From Gemmatirosa kalamazoonensis (GTDB lineage Bacteria > Gemmatimonadota > Gemmatimonadetes > Gemmatimonadales > Gemmatimonadaceae): DNA of 64,000 nt. The notes beneath the pieces are model-generated. The model was not told the origin of the DNA and made no database searches. It saw only the letters and a list, made by a program, of their open reading frames with translations. A program made the translations under genes and the position numbers. Numbering within the stretch: position 1 is the first letter of the stretch; each line of letters begins with the position of its first letter. The DNA lies in assembly GCF_000522985.1 (NCBI RefSeq), contig NZ_CP007128.1, positions 620,001-684,000 of the forward strand. Reading direction: 5' to 3'. Positions 1 to 7,880 of the stretch are shown piece by piece.

Positions 1-821
1 TGCCGGTTGTACCACGTTTCGATGTAGCGGAAGATCGCGCGCCGCGCCTCGTCGCGCGTGCGCCAGTCGCTGCGCGTGATCAGCTCCAGTTCGAGCGTCG
101 CGAAGAAGCTTTCGGCCACCGCGTTGTCCCAGCAGTCCCCCTTCCGGCTCATACTCGCGACGAGCCTGTGCTGGGTGAGCAGCGCTTGATACTCGGCACT
201 GGCGTACTGGACGCCGCGATCGGAGTGATGGACGAGGCCCGGCGCCGGCCGCCGCGCCCCGAGCGCCATGCGCAGCGCCGCGAGGGCGAGATCCACCTCG
301 AGCGTGTCGCGCATCGCCCAACCGATGACGCGCCGCGACGCGAGATCGAGCACCGTGGCCAGATAGAGCCAGCCCGCGCGCGTCGGGACGTATGTGACGT
401 CACTCACCCACACGCGGTCGAGGGCGCGCGGGGCGTCGCCGTCGTGCACGGCGAACTGCCGCGCGAGGACGTTCGGCGCGATCGGCCGCGCGTGCGCCGA
501 GTGCGTCGTGCGCACGCCGCCGCGCCGGCGTACCCGCCCTACCAGGCCGTCGGCGCGCATGAGCCGCGCGACGCGCTTCTTGCCCACGCGCACCGCCTGC
601 GCGCGGAGCTCCTGATGCACGCGCGGCGCGCCGTACGTGCCACGGCTCTCGCGATGCGCGACGCGCACGCGCGCCAGCAGCACCTCGTCGGCGAGCGCGT
701 GGGCCGTCGGGCTCGCCCCGCGGCGCCAGGCATAGTAGCCCGACGGCGCCACGGCCAACACGCGGCACATGAGGCGCACCGGATACGAGTCGCGGTGCCG
801 CGTGATGCAGGCGTACTTCAC
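1..821 (-). CDS. IS3-family transposase OrfB (DDE integrase core), partial
   Basis: This is the catalytic half of the IS3 transposase, incomplete because the frame continues past position 1. A continuous translation from the GTG at 821 reads VKYACITRHRDSYPVRLMCR, then an HTH_21-like region and an rve integrase core. The DDE residues are visible: Asp in WVSDVTYV, Asp in HHSDRGVQYAS and Glu in NAVAESFFATLELE. The GTG overlaps the orfA TGA (GTGA). The protein is more likely made as an OrfAB fusion by -1 slippage at 850-857, because the -1 frame is open through the junction. It catalyses cut-and-paste or copy-out transposition of its own element. No frame disruption was seen. Confidence 0.9.
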   Translation of the reverse strand, partial: MKYACITRHRDSYPVRLMCRVLAVAPSGYYAWRRGASPTAHALADEVLLARVRVAHRESRGTYGAPRVHQELRAQAVRVGKKRVARLMRADGLVGRVRRRGGVRTTHSAHARPIAPNVLARQFAVHDGDAPRALDRVWVSDVTYVPTRAGWLYLATVLDLASRRVIGWAMRDTLEVDLALAALRMALGARRPAPGLVHHSDRGVQYASAEYQALLTQHRLVASMSRKGDCWDNAVAESFFATLELELITRSDWRTRDEARRAIFRYIETWYNR

Positions 822-1135
822 CGCGACTCCCTCGCGAAGAACGCCGCGGCTTTTTTTGCGAACTCGGCCTCCTGTTTGAGCGTCGCGACTTCGCGTCGGA
901 GCCGCCGCACCTCTTGCTCGAGCGTCTCGCCGCTCGTCGAGACCGCGCTGACGGGTGTGCTCGTAGCGCGGTCCGCCTGCTGCGCCCATTCGCGCAGCTG
1001 GCCCGGACGGACGCCCAGTTCGCAGGCGACGCCGGTCACCGAGCCGCCACGCGCGCGTCGCGTCTCCAGCAGGCGGAGCGCCTCATCCTTGAACTCCGCC
1101 GTGAAGACCCGGCGCACGTGCTGTGACTTCGTCAT
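818..1135 (-). CDS. IS3-family transposase OrfA (helix-turn-helix)
   Basis: A 105-residue protein of the usual OrfA size. It starts MTKSQHVRRVFTAEFKDEAL, a typical transposase_8 opening, followed by a helix-turn-helix (GSVTGVACELGVRPGQLREW). A C-terminal heptad-rich coiled coil (ETLEQEVRRLRREVATLKQE) would act in multimerisation. OrfA binds the IS ends; alone it usually acts as a regulator, and fused to OrfB it is part of the transposase. The slippery tract lies near its 3' end at AKKAAA. The ATG is 57 nt inside the IS terminus, leaving room for a terminal promoter. Confidence 0.92.
   Translation of the reverse strand: MTKSQHVRRVFTAEFKDEALRLLETRRARGGSVTGVACELGVRPGQLREWAQQADRATSTPVSAVSTSGETLEQEVRRLRREVATLKQEAEFAKKAAAFFARESR
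850..857 (-). other. A7G slippery heptamer for -1 frameshift (OrfA to OrfAB)
   Basis: On the minus strand the sequence reads GC AAAAAAA G within orfA codons GCA AAA AAA GCC. A -1 shift here gives AGC CGC GGC GTT CTT and stays open into the orfB frame. This matches the programmed -1 frameshift used by IS3-family elements to make the fusion transposase. In a 72% GC region a run of seven A is itself exceptional. Confidence 0.8.
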
Positions 1136-1197
1136 GGACTCCCTCCTCCCTCAACCTAGACCGATGGGTGAGGTGTCCACAAAACCGGGTCAACTCC

Positions 1198-1288
1198 ACT
1201 GTGTCCTCTGTGTCCTCTGTGTCCTCTGTGGTAAGAACAAAGAGCGAGAAGGTCTCCTCTGCGTCCTCTGCGTCCTCTGCGGTTCAAT
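1198..1288. repeat. Family A intergenic repeat arm, CCTCTGTGT/CCTCTGCGT units
   Basis: Direct units of TGTCCTCTG and GCGTCCTCT lie between the IS end and the aminotransferase stop, finishing CTCTGCGGTTCAA. The same ending closes the complete inverted repeats at 17756-17837, 26961-27113 and 42738-42883. Only this arm is present here; its partner would be expected beyond the IS. The final TTCAA supplies the TGA stop (minus strand) of the aminotransferase. Confidence 0.8.
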
Positions 1289-2444
1289 CGATCACGTCGA
1301 CCAGCACGTCGAGCGCCGCGTCGACGTCGTCGAGCGTGGAGTAGTAGTGCGGCGCGAGGCGGATTACCGGGCCGCGCGCCGAGGGAAGCACGCCGCGCGC
1401 GCGCATGGCGACCTCCACGGCGTGCGCGTCGCGCACGACAAAGGCGGTCGACGCGGTCTTGTGCCTAACGTCGTCGGGCCCGTGCACCGTCAGGCCGCGC
1501 GCGCGGCCGCCGTCGAGCAGGCGCCGCGCGAGCGTCTCGTGCCACGCGCGGATGCGCTCCACGCCGACGGCGATGACGAGCTCCATGCCGGCGCGCGCGA
1601 CGTACGCGCTCGGGATCGGCGGCGTGCCGAGGTCGAAGCGGCTTGCGGTCGGCGACCAGTCGAGCTCCGACACGCGGAACGCGAACGGATCGGCGCGGCC
1701 GAACCATCCCGTCATCGTCGGCTCCAGCCGCTCGATCAGCTCGCGCCGCACGTAGAGGAACGCGACGCCGGGCACGCCCATGAGGTACTTCAGGTTCCCC
1801 GCGGCGAGGAAGTCGACGTCGAGCGCGCGCACGTCGATCGGCACCGCGCCCGCGGTCTGGTACGCGTCGACGAACAGCAGGGCCCCGCGCTCGTGCGCGA
1901 CGTTCGCGATCCGCGCGACGTCCTGCACGACGCCGTTCTGGTAGTAGCCGTGGCAGGCCGAGACGAGGCGCGTGCGCTCGGTCACCGCGGTCGCGTAGTC
2001 GTCGAGCGCCACCGCTCCGCCCTGCACCGGCACCCACCGCACCTCGGCGCCGCGCCCACGCTGGGCGAGCCAGACGTGCCCCACCGTCGGGAACTCCGCC
2101 TCCGACACGACGAGCTCCCGGCGGTCGTCGCCGAAGTCGAGCGCGCTCGCGATGAGGTTCGCGGCCTCGGAGACCGACGAGCAGATCGCGATCTCGTCGG
2201 GCGAGGCGCCGACGAGCCGGGCGAACGCCGCCTTCGCGAGCCGGACCTCCTCCATCCACGCGTCCCAGTCCATCCCGCGACCGGCCCACGAGTCGAGGTA
2301 CCGCTCGGCCGCCGCGCGCGTGGCGAGCGTCTGCGGCGCCTGCGAGCAGTTGTTCATCGGGATGGTCGTCGCGAGCAGCGGGATCTCGCGCCGGCGGGCG
2401 GCGAGGTCGTACTCTGGTGCCTGGACAGTCCGAGGAGGAGCCAT
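1284..2444 (-). CDS. Aminotransferase class V-fold PLP-dependent enzyme
   Basis: A 386-residue fold-type I PLP enzyme of the SufS/isopenicillin N epimerase/kynureninase-like group. Visible features are the cofactor-phosphate region SSVSEAANLIAS, the PLP-pyridine Asp in LLFVDAYQTAG, and the likely Schiff-base Lys in AAGNLKYLMGVPG. The substrate cannot be assigned; the lack of a cysteine-desulfurase active-site Cys loop argues against SufS. Its start ATG overlaps the start ATG of the divergent oxidase gene (both within CATG at 2442-2445). If this start is correct, the two promoters lie inside each other's coding DNA. A slightly internal start is possible because the conserved part begins near IPLLATTIPMNN. 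The TGA stop is formed by the adjacent repeat. Confidence 0.85.
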   Translation of the reverse strand: MAPPRTVQAPEYDLAARRREIPLLATTIPMNNCSQAPQTLATRAAAERYLDSWAGRGMDWDAWMEEVRLAKAAFARLVGASPDEIAICSSVSEAANLIASALDFGDDRRELVVSEAEFPTVGHVWLAQRGRGAEVRWVPVQGGAVALDDYATAVTERTRLVSACHGYYQNGVVQDVARIANVAHERGALLFVDAYQTAGAVPIDVRALDVDFLAAGNLKYLMGVPGVAFLYVRRELIERLEPTMTGWFGRADPFAFRVSELDWSPTASRFDLGTPPIPSAYVARAGMELVIAVGVERIRAWHETLARRLLDGGRARGLTVHGPDDVRHKTASTAFVVRDAHAVEVAMRARGVLPSARGPVIRLAPHYYSTLDDVDAALDVLVDVID

Positions 2445-3045
2445 GACGGGAGTCTATCACGATGGCCAGCGCGCGCTGCAGGACCGATTCGACACCCGCC
2501 GCCTCGCCGACCGGCTCGAGGACGTGAAGGTCCACGATCGCTTCACCGACGACGACCGCGCGTTCATCGAGCGGCTCGACATGTTCTTCCTCGCCACCGC
2601 GGACGCGGACGGACAGCCGACGTGCTCGTACAAGGGCGGCGATCCCGGGTTCGTACGCGTGCTCGACGACCGCACGCTGGCGTTCCCGTGCTACGACGGC
2701 AACGGGATGTTCCTGTCGATGGGCAACGTCGTCGTGCACGCCGGCGTTGGACTGCTGTTCATCGACTTCGAGCGGCAGCGGCGCATGCGCGTCGACGGCT
2801 CCGCCGCGATCGCGCTCGACGACCCACTCGCGGCGACGTACCCCGAGGCGCAGTTCGTCGTCCGCGTGACGGCGCGCCGCATCTACCCGAACTGCCCGCG
2901 CTACATCCACCGCCTGCAGCTCGTCGAGCGGTCGAAGTTCGTGCCCCACGCCGGCGAGTCGACGCCGATCCCGCCGTGGAAGCAGAGCCCCTGGGCGTGC
3001 GACGTGCTGCCGGCGAACGATCCAGCGAACAGGGGTGAGATGTAA
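2443..3045 (+). CDS. Pyridoxamine 5'-phosphate oxidase (flavin split-barrel) family protein
   Basis: A 200-residue protein of the FMN-binding PPOX-like family: IERLDMFFLATADADGQPTCSYKGGDPGFVRVLDDRTLAF is the usual core strand set. RRIYPNCPRYIH near the C-terminus is typical of the 'pyridoxamine 5'-phosphate oxidase family' proteins that reduce small electrophiles or F420/flavin substrates, rather than of PdxH itself. The ATG at 2443 is preceded by a strong ribosome binding site, GAGGAGGAG, at 2434-2440. The gene is divergent from the PLP aminotransferase with overlapping starts, which could point to co-regulation. The reaction is not known. Confidence 0.85.
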   Translation: MTGVYHDGQRALQDRFDTRRLADRLEDVKVHDRFTDDDRAFIERLDMFFLATADADGQPTCSYKGGDPGFVRVLDDRTLAFPCYDGNGMFLSMGNVVVHAGVGLLFIDFERQRRMRVDGSAAIALDDPLAATYPEAQFVVRVTARRIYPNCPRYIHRLQLVERSKFVPHAGESTPIPPWKQSPWACDVLPANDPANRGEM

Positions 3046-3048
3046 GGC

Positions 3049-3127
3049 GAGGACTTCTGGGGATCCAAAGGCGATTGGCAGGATCTCGAGATCTCCACAA
3101 TCGCTCTTGGATCCCCAGAAGTACTCG
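3049..3127. repeat. Family C inverted repeat (CTTCTGGGGATCC arms)
   Basis: The left arm 3049-3077 (key core CTTCTGGGGATCCAA then GCGATT) and right arm 3099-3127 are inverse complements with about three mismatches. The short centre holds the palindrome GATCTCGAGATC. It starts 4 nt after the oxidase stop and could act as a terminator or mRNA-end hairpin. The GGGGATCC core recurs at 21979-22082 and nested inside the elements at 27 and 42.8 kb. Confidence 0.85.
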
Positions 3128-3164
3128 CCTCGTCCCTCCGTCCGATACCCTCGTTCTTCACACG

Positions 3165-5840
3165 ATGCCCATTCGCTCGCGACTCGCGTCACTGATCGCC
3201 CTCGGCACGCTCGCGACGCCGCTCTCCGCCCAACGCCACATCACCACGCCGAAGGAGGCCCTCGGCGCGAACTTCGGCGACGACTACTTCCTCGCGAGCT
3301 ACCGACAGATCGCCGACTACTGGCGCACGGTCGACCGGGAGTCGGATCGCATGAAGGTGGTCGAGATCGGGAAGACCGCCGAGGGGCGGCCGCATCTCAT
3401 GGCGATCGTGACGTCGCCGGAGAACCACGCGCGGCTCGCGCGCTACCGCGAGATCTCCGCGCGCCTGGCGCGAGCGGAAGGCCTGACCGACGCCGAGGCG
3501 CTGGCGCTCGCGAAGGAGGGGAAGGCCGTGGTGTGGATCGACGGCGGGCTGCACGCGACGGAGACGCTCGGCGCGCAGCAGCTCGGGCAGATCGTCTACG
3601 AGATGGTCAGCCGCGACGACGAGGAGACGCGGCGCATCCTGAACGACGTCGTGATCCTGTTCGTGCACGCGAACCCCGACGGCAACGACCTCGTCGCCGA
3701 CTGGTACATGCGGCGCACGGATCCGACGACTCGCTCGCTCGCCGGGCTGCCGCGGCTCTATCAGAAGTACATCGGGCACGACGACAACCGCGACTTCTTC
3801 GCGAGCACGCAGGCGGAGACCGAGAACGAGAACCGCGTGCTGTACCACGAGTGGTTCCCGCAGCTCCTGTACAACCATCACCAGAGCGGGCCCGCGGGAA
3901 CGGTGGTGTATTCGCCGCCGCTGCGCGACCCGTACAACTACAACCTCGACCCGGCGCTCATTCTCGGCCTGCAGTCGCTCGGCGCGGCGATGCACACGCG
4001 GCTCGCGCTCGAGGGCAAGGGCGGCGCGACGATGCGCTCGGGCGGGCCGTACGACGGCTGGTGGAACGGCGGCATCCGCAACACGGCGACGTTCCACAAC
4101 ATCATCGCCGTGCTCACCGAGATGATCGGCGGGCCCACGCCGCAGCGCGTCCCGTTGGTCCTCCAGCGCCAGATCCCGGGCGGCGATCTGGCGCTCCCCG
4201 TGGCGCCGCAGGCGTGGCACTTCCGGCAATCGATCGAGTACTCCACGTCGCTCGACCGCGCGGTGCTCGACTACGCGTCGCGCAACCGCGAGGCGCTGCT
4301 GTACGACATCTACCGCATGGGGCGCGCGTCGATCGAGCGCGGGAGCCGCGACACGTGGACCGCGAACCCGCGCCGCGACGCCGCGATCGCCGAGCGGATG
4401 CCCGACGCGAGCGACTCCGCGAAGTGGGCGGCGATGCACGCGCCGGAGCTGCGCGACCCGCGCGCGTGGATCGTCCCGCGCGACCAGCCCGACTTCCCGA
4501 CCGCGGTGAAGCTCGTGAACGCGCTGCGCGAGACCGGCATCACGGTGCAGCGCGCGACGCGCGACTTCGAGGTCGGCGGGCGGCGCTACGCGGCGGGATC
4601 GTTCGTGGTCCCCGCGGCGCAGGCGTTCCGGCCGCACGTGATGGACATGATGGAGCCGCAGGTGCACCCGGACGTGTTCCCCTACCCCGGCGCGCCGCCC
4701 ACGCCGCCGTACGACAACGCCGGGTGGACCCTCGCGTACCAGATGGGCGTCCGGTTCGACCGCGTGCTCGACGCGCTTCCGGCGGGGCTGCCGCTCGAGC
4801 GCGTGACGGCGTGGAACGTGGCGCCGCCCGCGGCGGCGATCCCCGCGTCCAGCGGCGGCTTCCTGCTCGACCCGCGGCAGAACGACGCGTTCACCGCCGC
4901 GAACCGGCTCCTCGCCGCGGGCGTGGAGGTGCGCCGGGTGCCGGCGAGCGGCGCGTGGTTCGTGCCCGCCGGCAACGCCGACGCGCTGCGCCGCGTGGCC
5001 GCGCCGTTAGGCATCACGGTCGCCGCGTCGCCCGCACCGCCATCGGACGCGGCGTCGGTGCGCGCGCCGCGCATCGGGTTGTGGGACCAGTACGGCGGCT
5101 CCATGCCGTCCGGCTGGACGCGGTGGATCCTCGAGCAGTTCGCGTTTCCCTACGAGCGCGTGTTCGCGCCGCAACTCGACGCGGGGAACCTGAACGCGAA
5201 GTACGACGTGCTGGTGTTCGTCACCGGGGCCATTCCCGGTGCCGCGACCGGCCGGCGTGCCGGCGCGGCCGCGGATAGCGTGATCCCCGATCTCCCGGCC
5301 GAGTACCGCGATCAGGTGGGACGCGTGACGGCGGAGCGCACGCTGCCGCGCGTGCGCGAGTTCGTCGAGCGCGGCGGCACCGTGATCGCCATCGGCACCT
5401 CGGCGGTGAACCTCGCGGCGTACCTGCAGCTCCCCGTCGAGAACCACCTCGTGGAGAACGGCGCGCCGCTGCCGCGCACGAAGTTCTACGTCCCCGGCTC
5501 GCTGCTCCGGGTGCGCGTCGACACGACGAGCACGATCGCGCTCGGGATGCCGTCCTCCGCCGATGTGTTCTTCGACGACAGCCCGGTCTTCCGGTTGGGC
5601 CCCGACGCGGCGGCGAAGGGCGTGCGCGCGGTGGCGTGGTTCGACTCGGCGACGCCGCTGCGCAGCGGCTGGGCGTGGGGACAGCAGTACCTCGAGCATG
5701 GCGTCGCGGCGGTCGACGCGCGCGTGGGGCGCGGGCGCGTGGTCCTGTTCGGCCCCGAGATCTTGCAGAGGGCGCAGCCGCACGGAACGTTCAAGCTCCT
5801 GTTCGACGCGATCTACGCCGCGGCGGCCGACGCCAGGTAG
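3165..5840 (+). CDS. Secreted M14 family zinc carboxypeptidase-like protein
   Basis: An 891-residue exported protein. A signal peptide (MPIRSRLASLIALGTLATPLSA, cleavage before Q) fixes the start at the ATG at 3165; upstream in-frame codons fall in the repeat. The M14 domain is in the N-terminal half: H130 and E133 in GGLHATE are the first two zinc ligands and the third His is in YNHHQ (238/239). NPDGND after LFVHA is also typical. The C-terminal part (about residues 500-890) is an extra domain with a glutamine-amidotransferase/ThuA-like flavour (VLVFVTGAIPG, GTVIAIGTSA). M14 enzymes trim C-terminal residues from peptides, here presumably in the periplasm or outside the cell. Large M14 proteins of this layout are common in Gemmatimonadota. 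Confidence 0.88.
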   Translation: MPIRSRLASLIALGTLATPLSAQRHITTPKEALGANFGDDYFLASYRQIADYWRTVDRESDRMKVVEIGKTAEGRPHLMAIVTSPENHARLARYREISARLARAEGLTDAEALALAKEGKAVVWIDGGLHATETLGAQQLGQIVYEMVSRDDEETRRILNDVVILFVHANPDGNDLVADWYMRRTDPTTRSLAGLPRLYQKYIGHDDNRDFFASTQAETENENRVLYHEWFPQLLYNHHQSGPAGTVVYSPPLRDPYNYNLDPALILGLQSLGAAMHTRLALEGKGGATMRSGGPYDGWWNGGIRNTATFHNIIAVLTEMIGGPTPQRVPLVLQRQIPGGDLALPVAPQAWHFRQSIEYSTSLDRAVLDYASRNREALLYDIYRMGRASIERGSRDTWTANPRRDAAIAERMPDASDSAKWAAMHAPELRDPRAWIVPRDQPDFPTAVKLVNALRETGITVQRATRDFEVGGRRYAAGSFVVPAAQAFRPHVMDMMEPQVHPDVFPYPGAPPTPPYDNAGWTLAYQMGVRFDRVLDALPAGLPLERVTAWNVAPPAAAIPASSGGFLLDPRQNDAFTAANRLLAAGVEVRRVPASGAWFVPAGNADALRRVAAPLGITVAASPAPPSDAASVRAPRIGLWDQYGGSMPSGWTRWILEQFAFPYERVFAPQLDAGNLNAKYDVLVFVTGAIPGAATGRRAGAAADSVIPDLPAEYRDQVGRVTAERTLPRVREFVERGGTVIAIGTSAVNLAAYLQLPVENHLVENGAPLPRTKFYVPGSLLRVRVDTTSTIALGMPSSADVFFDDSPVFRLGPDAAAKGVRAVAWFDSATPLRSGWAWGQQYLEHGVAAVDARVGRGRVVLFGPEILQRAQPHGTFKLLFDAIYAAAADAR

Positions 5841-5872
5841 CTCGGCCGGATCGGCAACACCGGAGCGCCGCG

Positions 5873-6979
5873 ATGCCTAACGAGAACGCGATCGTCGGCC
5901 GCATCGTCCGCGTGGAGCGCGACGAGCGCGGGCACACCGTGGAGCTGCAAGGGGGGCGGCGCGCGCGTCTCGACGCGACGCGGGAGAACGCGGCGCTCGC
6001 GCGCGTGCTCGAGGGACTCGGCGCGCGTCGTCGGCCAGTCTATCTCGAGGTCGATCCGGCGGGCGACACCGTGCGGCGCGTGCTGCTGCCCGTCGTCTCG
6101 CGCGTGGAGGCCGTGCGCGCGCTCGACGACGGTGGGCTGGAGGTGCGGCTCGAGGTGGCGCAGGCGCGGCTCGCCATCCGCCGCGACGCGCCCGACGCCG
6201 CGGAGATGGAGCGCCTGGTGCTCGACGCCGAGCAGACCGGGCGCGTGCTGCTCGTGACGGCCGACGAGGCGCAGAACGTGGTCGACGTGCGCGTGTTCAC
6301 GCCGGACCCCGAGGGCCCCGTCCCCCCTTTCCCGGGTGACGCGGAGCCACCGCCGCGCGTGCCGTGGGCGCTCGAGCCGCTGCGCTGGCTGGTGGACTTC
6401 CTGCGCGACCTCTGGTACTGGCTGTGGCCGTGGCGGTGGTGGCGCGGCTGCATCTCGAAGGCGCGCGCGCAGCAGGTGTTCGACGCGATGGCCGCGACGA
6501 CCTGCGACCCGCTCACCGTGCCGCCGCCGTGCATCCCGTTCCTCTATCCGGACGACGGCTGCTGGGCGCGCGCCCACGAGATGTGCCGCCTCATGCTCGG
6601 CATGCACCTCACGCCGCGCAAAGTCTGGATCGACGGCTCGCTGCACACGCCCACGAAGAACAACCCGAGCTGCTTCGTGAACTGGGGATGGCACGTCGCG
6701 CCCACGCTGTGCGTGCGCGGCCCCGGCTTCTTCCGGCGGCGGCGCATGGTGATCGACCCCGCGCTGTTCACGGCGCCGGTGACCGAGGCGACGTGGAAGA
6801 GCGTCCAGGGCGACCCGAACGCGACGCTCACCGACACCGACTGGACGCAGTTCTGGCACGGCGGCGGCCCCGACGACGCGGCGTACACGAACACGAACTA
6901 CTACCTCGACGTGTACCGCGACGCGCTGCAGCTCCGCGCCGCGCAGCAGGGGACGCCGCCGTACGCGAACTGTCCGTAG
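5873..6979 (+). CDS. Protein-glutaminase-like papain-fold protein with N-terminal domain
   Basis: The 368-residue product has three parts. Residues 1-145 look like two small beta-rich repeats (IVGRIVRVERDERG; VVSRVEAVRAL). Residues about 164-192 are extremely Trp-rich. Residues 195-368 resemble the protein-glutaminase domain (Gln deamidase, Pfam Gln_deamidase_2), with catalytic Cys230 in DDGCWARAH, His274 in NWGWHVAP and Asp295 in VIDPAL. Family members deamidate glutamine side chains in proteins. No signal peptide is evident, unlike the secreted Chryseobacterium enzyme, so targeting is unclear. The start is ATGCCTAACG, which contains the abundant octamer. The TAG stop abuts the first unit of the GGCTGCGT repeat. 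The family call is by motif order and spacing. Confidence 0.75.
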   Translation: MPNENAIVGRIVRVERDERGHTVELQGGRRARLDATRENAALARVLEGLGARRRPVYLEVDPAGDTVRRVLLPVVSRVEAVRALDDGGLEVRLEVAQARLAIRRDAPDAAEMERLVLDAEQTGRVLLVTADEAQNVVDVRVFTPDPEGPVPPFPGDAEPPPRVPWALEPLRWLVDFLRDLWYWLWPWRWWRGCISKARAQQVFDAMAATTCDPLTVPPPCIPFLYPDDGCWARAHEMCRLMLGMHLTPRKVWIDGSLHTPTKNNPSCFVNWGWHVAPTLCVRGPGFFRRRRMVIDPALFTAPVTEATWKSVQGDPNATLTDTDWTQFWHGGGPDDAAYTNTNYYLDVYRDALQLRAAQQGTPPYANCP

Positions 6980-7156
6980 GCTGCGTGGCTGCGTGGCTGC
7001 GTGGCTGCGTGGCTGCGTGGCTGCGTGGCTGCGTGGCTGCGTGGCTGCGTGAGCTAATAGCTGGGGGGCTCCCCCCCTTCGCCCATACTAGCTGACGCGA
7101 CCCCGGGCGAACGTACCAATCGAACGCAGCACGCAGCCACGCAGCCACGCAGCCAC
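6979..7156. repeat. Inverted repeat with 9 tandem GGCTGCGT units and conserved core
   Basis: Nine exact copies of GGCTGCGT (6979-7050) form the left arm. About four copies of the inverse ACGCAGCC (7123-7156) form the right arm. Between them is a core with GGGGGGCTCCCCCCC, then TTCGCCCA and further on GTACCAATC. A closely similar core, with other arms, lies at 16776-16845. The element fills the gap between two convergent genes and should fold as a strong hairpin for either transcript. Confidence 0.9.
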
Positions 7157-7166
7157 TCCGCCATCC

Positions 7167-7724
7167 TCACGCGACCGCTTCGTCGAAGAACGCCGGCAGG
7201 TCGATCACGAGCGGCGCCGCCATCCCGTCCGGGTGCCACTCGACGAGCACCTCGCCCGGGTCGGCGACGCCGCGCCACCGCGACAGGTTGCGCGCCTCGG
7301 CGTTCAGCACCCAGTACTCGGGGACGCCGTTCGCGAGATACAGCTCGCGCTTCGTGTGATAGTCGTACGACGGGTTGCTCGGTGACGGGACCTCGACCGC
7401 GAGCAGGAGGTCGGACATCTCGTACGGGTACGGCGCCCGACGGCCGTCCACGAGCCGGACGACGAACACGTCGGGCTGGACGCGATTGCGCCGGCGGTCG
7501 CCACGCCGGACATCGGACGGCGACACCATTGGGCGCCCGACGCCGGAGCCGCGGAGATACGTCCGCAGCAGCATGTACAGGTCGCCCACGACGTCCTGGT
7601 GTGCTTCGCCAGGCACCGGCGTCACGTGCAGATCGCCGTCGATGATCTCGTAGCGCTGGCCGTCGTCCGGCAGCGCGTCGAGCATGTCGACCGTCCACTC
7701 CGCGTGGGTCGCAGGCATGGCCAT
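7167..7724 (-). CDS. Uma2 family (DUF820) restriction endonuclease-fold protein
   Basis: A 185-residue protein with the standard Uma2 pattern: EIIDGDLHVTPVPGEAHQ, VQPDVFVV, the acidic LLLAVEVPSPSN, and Lys in DYHTKRELYLANGVPEYWVLN. Together these give the PD-(D/E)XK-like active site (Asp in QPD, Glu in VEV, Lys in TKREL). The family is widespread in high-GC and cyanobacterial genomes, often in many copies, and its biological role is unsettled. ATG at 7724 is chosen because MAMPATHAEWTVDML matches the usual N-terminus. It converges on the glutaminase-like gene across the GGCTGCGT element. Confidence 0.9.
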   Translation of the reverse strand: MAMPATHAEWTVDMLDALPDDGQRYEIIDGDLHVTPVPGEAHQDVVGDLYMLLRTYLRGSGVGRPMVSPSDVRRGDRRRNRVQPDVFVVRLVDGRRAPYPYEMSDLLLAVEVPSPSNPSYDYHTKRELYLANGVPEYWVLNAEARNLSRWRGVADPGEVLVEWHPDGMAAPLVIDLPAFFDEAVA

Positions 7725-7880
7725 AGGTACGCGCCTCGACGTGAGGTGGGCAAGCGAGCATGAGGCCCCGCTCGTGCCGCGCGTCCGGCCGCACCGCATC
7801 GAATCGTCGCGGCCGGGTCGCAGAAAACGCCGAATGGGGTTATCCTCAAAGACTACAATCACTTGCGTCGTACCAGCCCC

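Larger units (their letters stand above)
1..1192 (-). mobile_element. IS3-family insertion sequence, partial at window edge
   Basis: The element runs off the left edge. It contains orfA and orfB on the minus strand with an A7G slippery site between them. Its outer end, read inward from the right, begins TGACCCGGTTTTGTGGACAC (ending at 1192), which has the TGA start typical of IS3-family termini. The other end and any target duplication lie outside the window. Just to its right is the arm of a CCTCTGTGT-type intergenic repeat, so the insertion appears to have landed in or at the edge of that repeat. The transposase frames look intact, so the element could be active. Confidence 0.9.

Noticed and set aside
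1190-1344. Small Ser/Val-rich (SSVSSVSSVV) or Cys-rich (LCVLCVLCG) peptides
   Set aside because: They are translations of the CCTCTGTGT repeats in different frames and have no start context or conservation.
168-3038. A 956-codon open frame on the plus strand
   Set aside because: It is antisense to the IS3 orfB, orfA and aminotransferase genes and is Arg/Ala-rich, as expected for a shadow frame in high-GC DNA.
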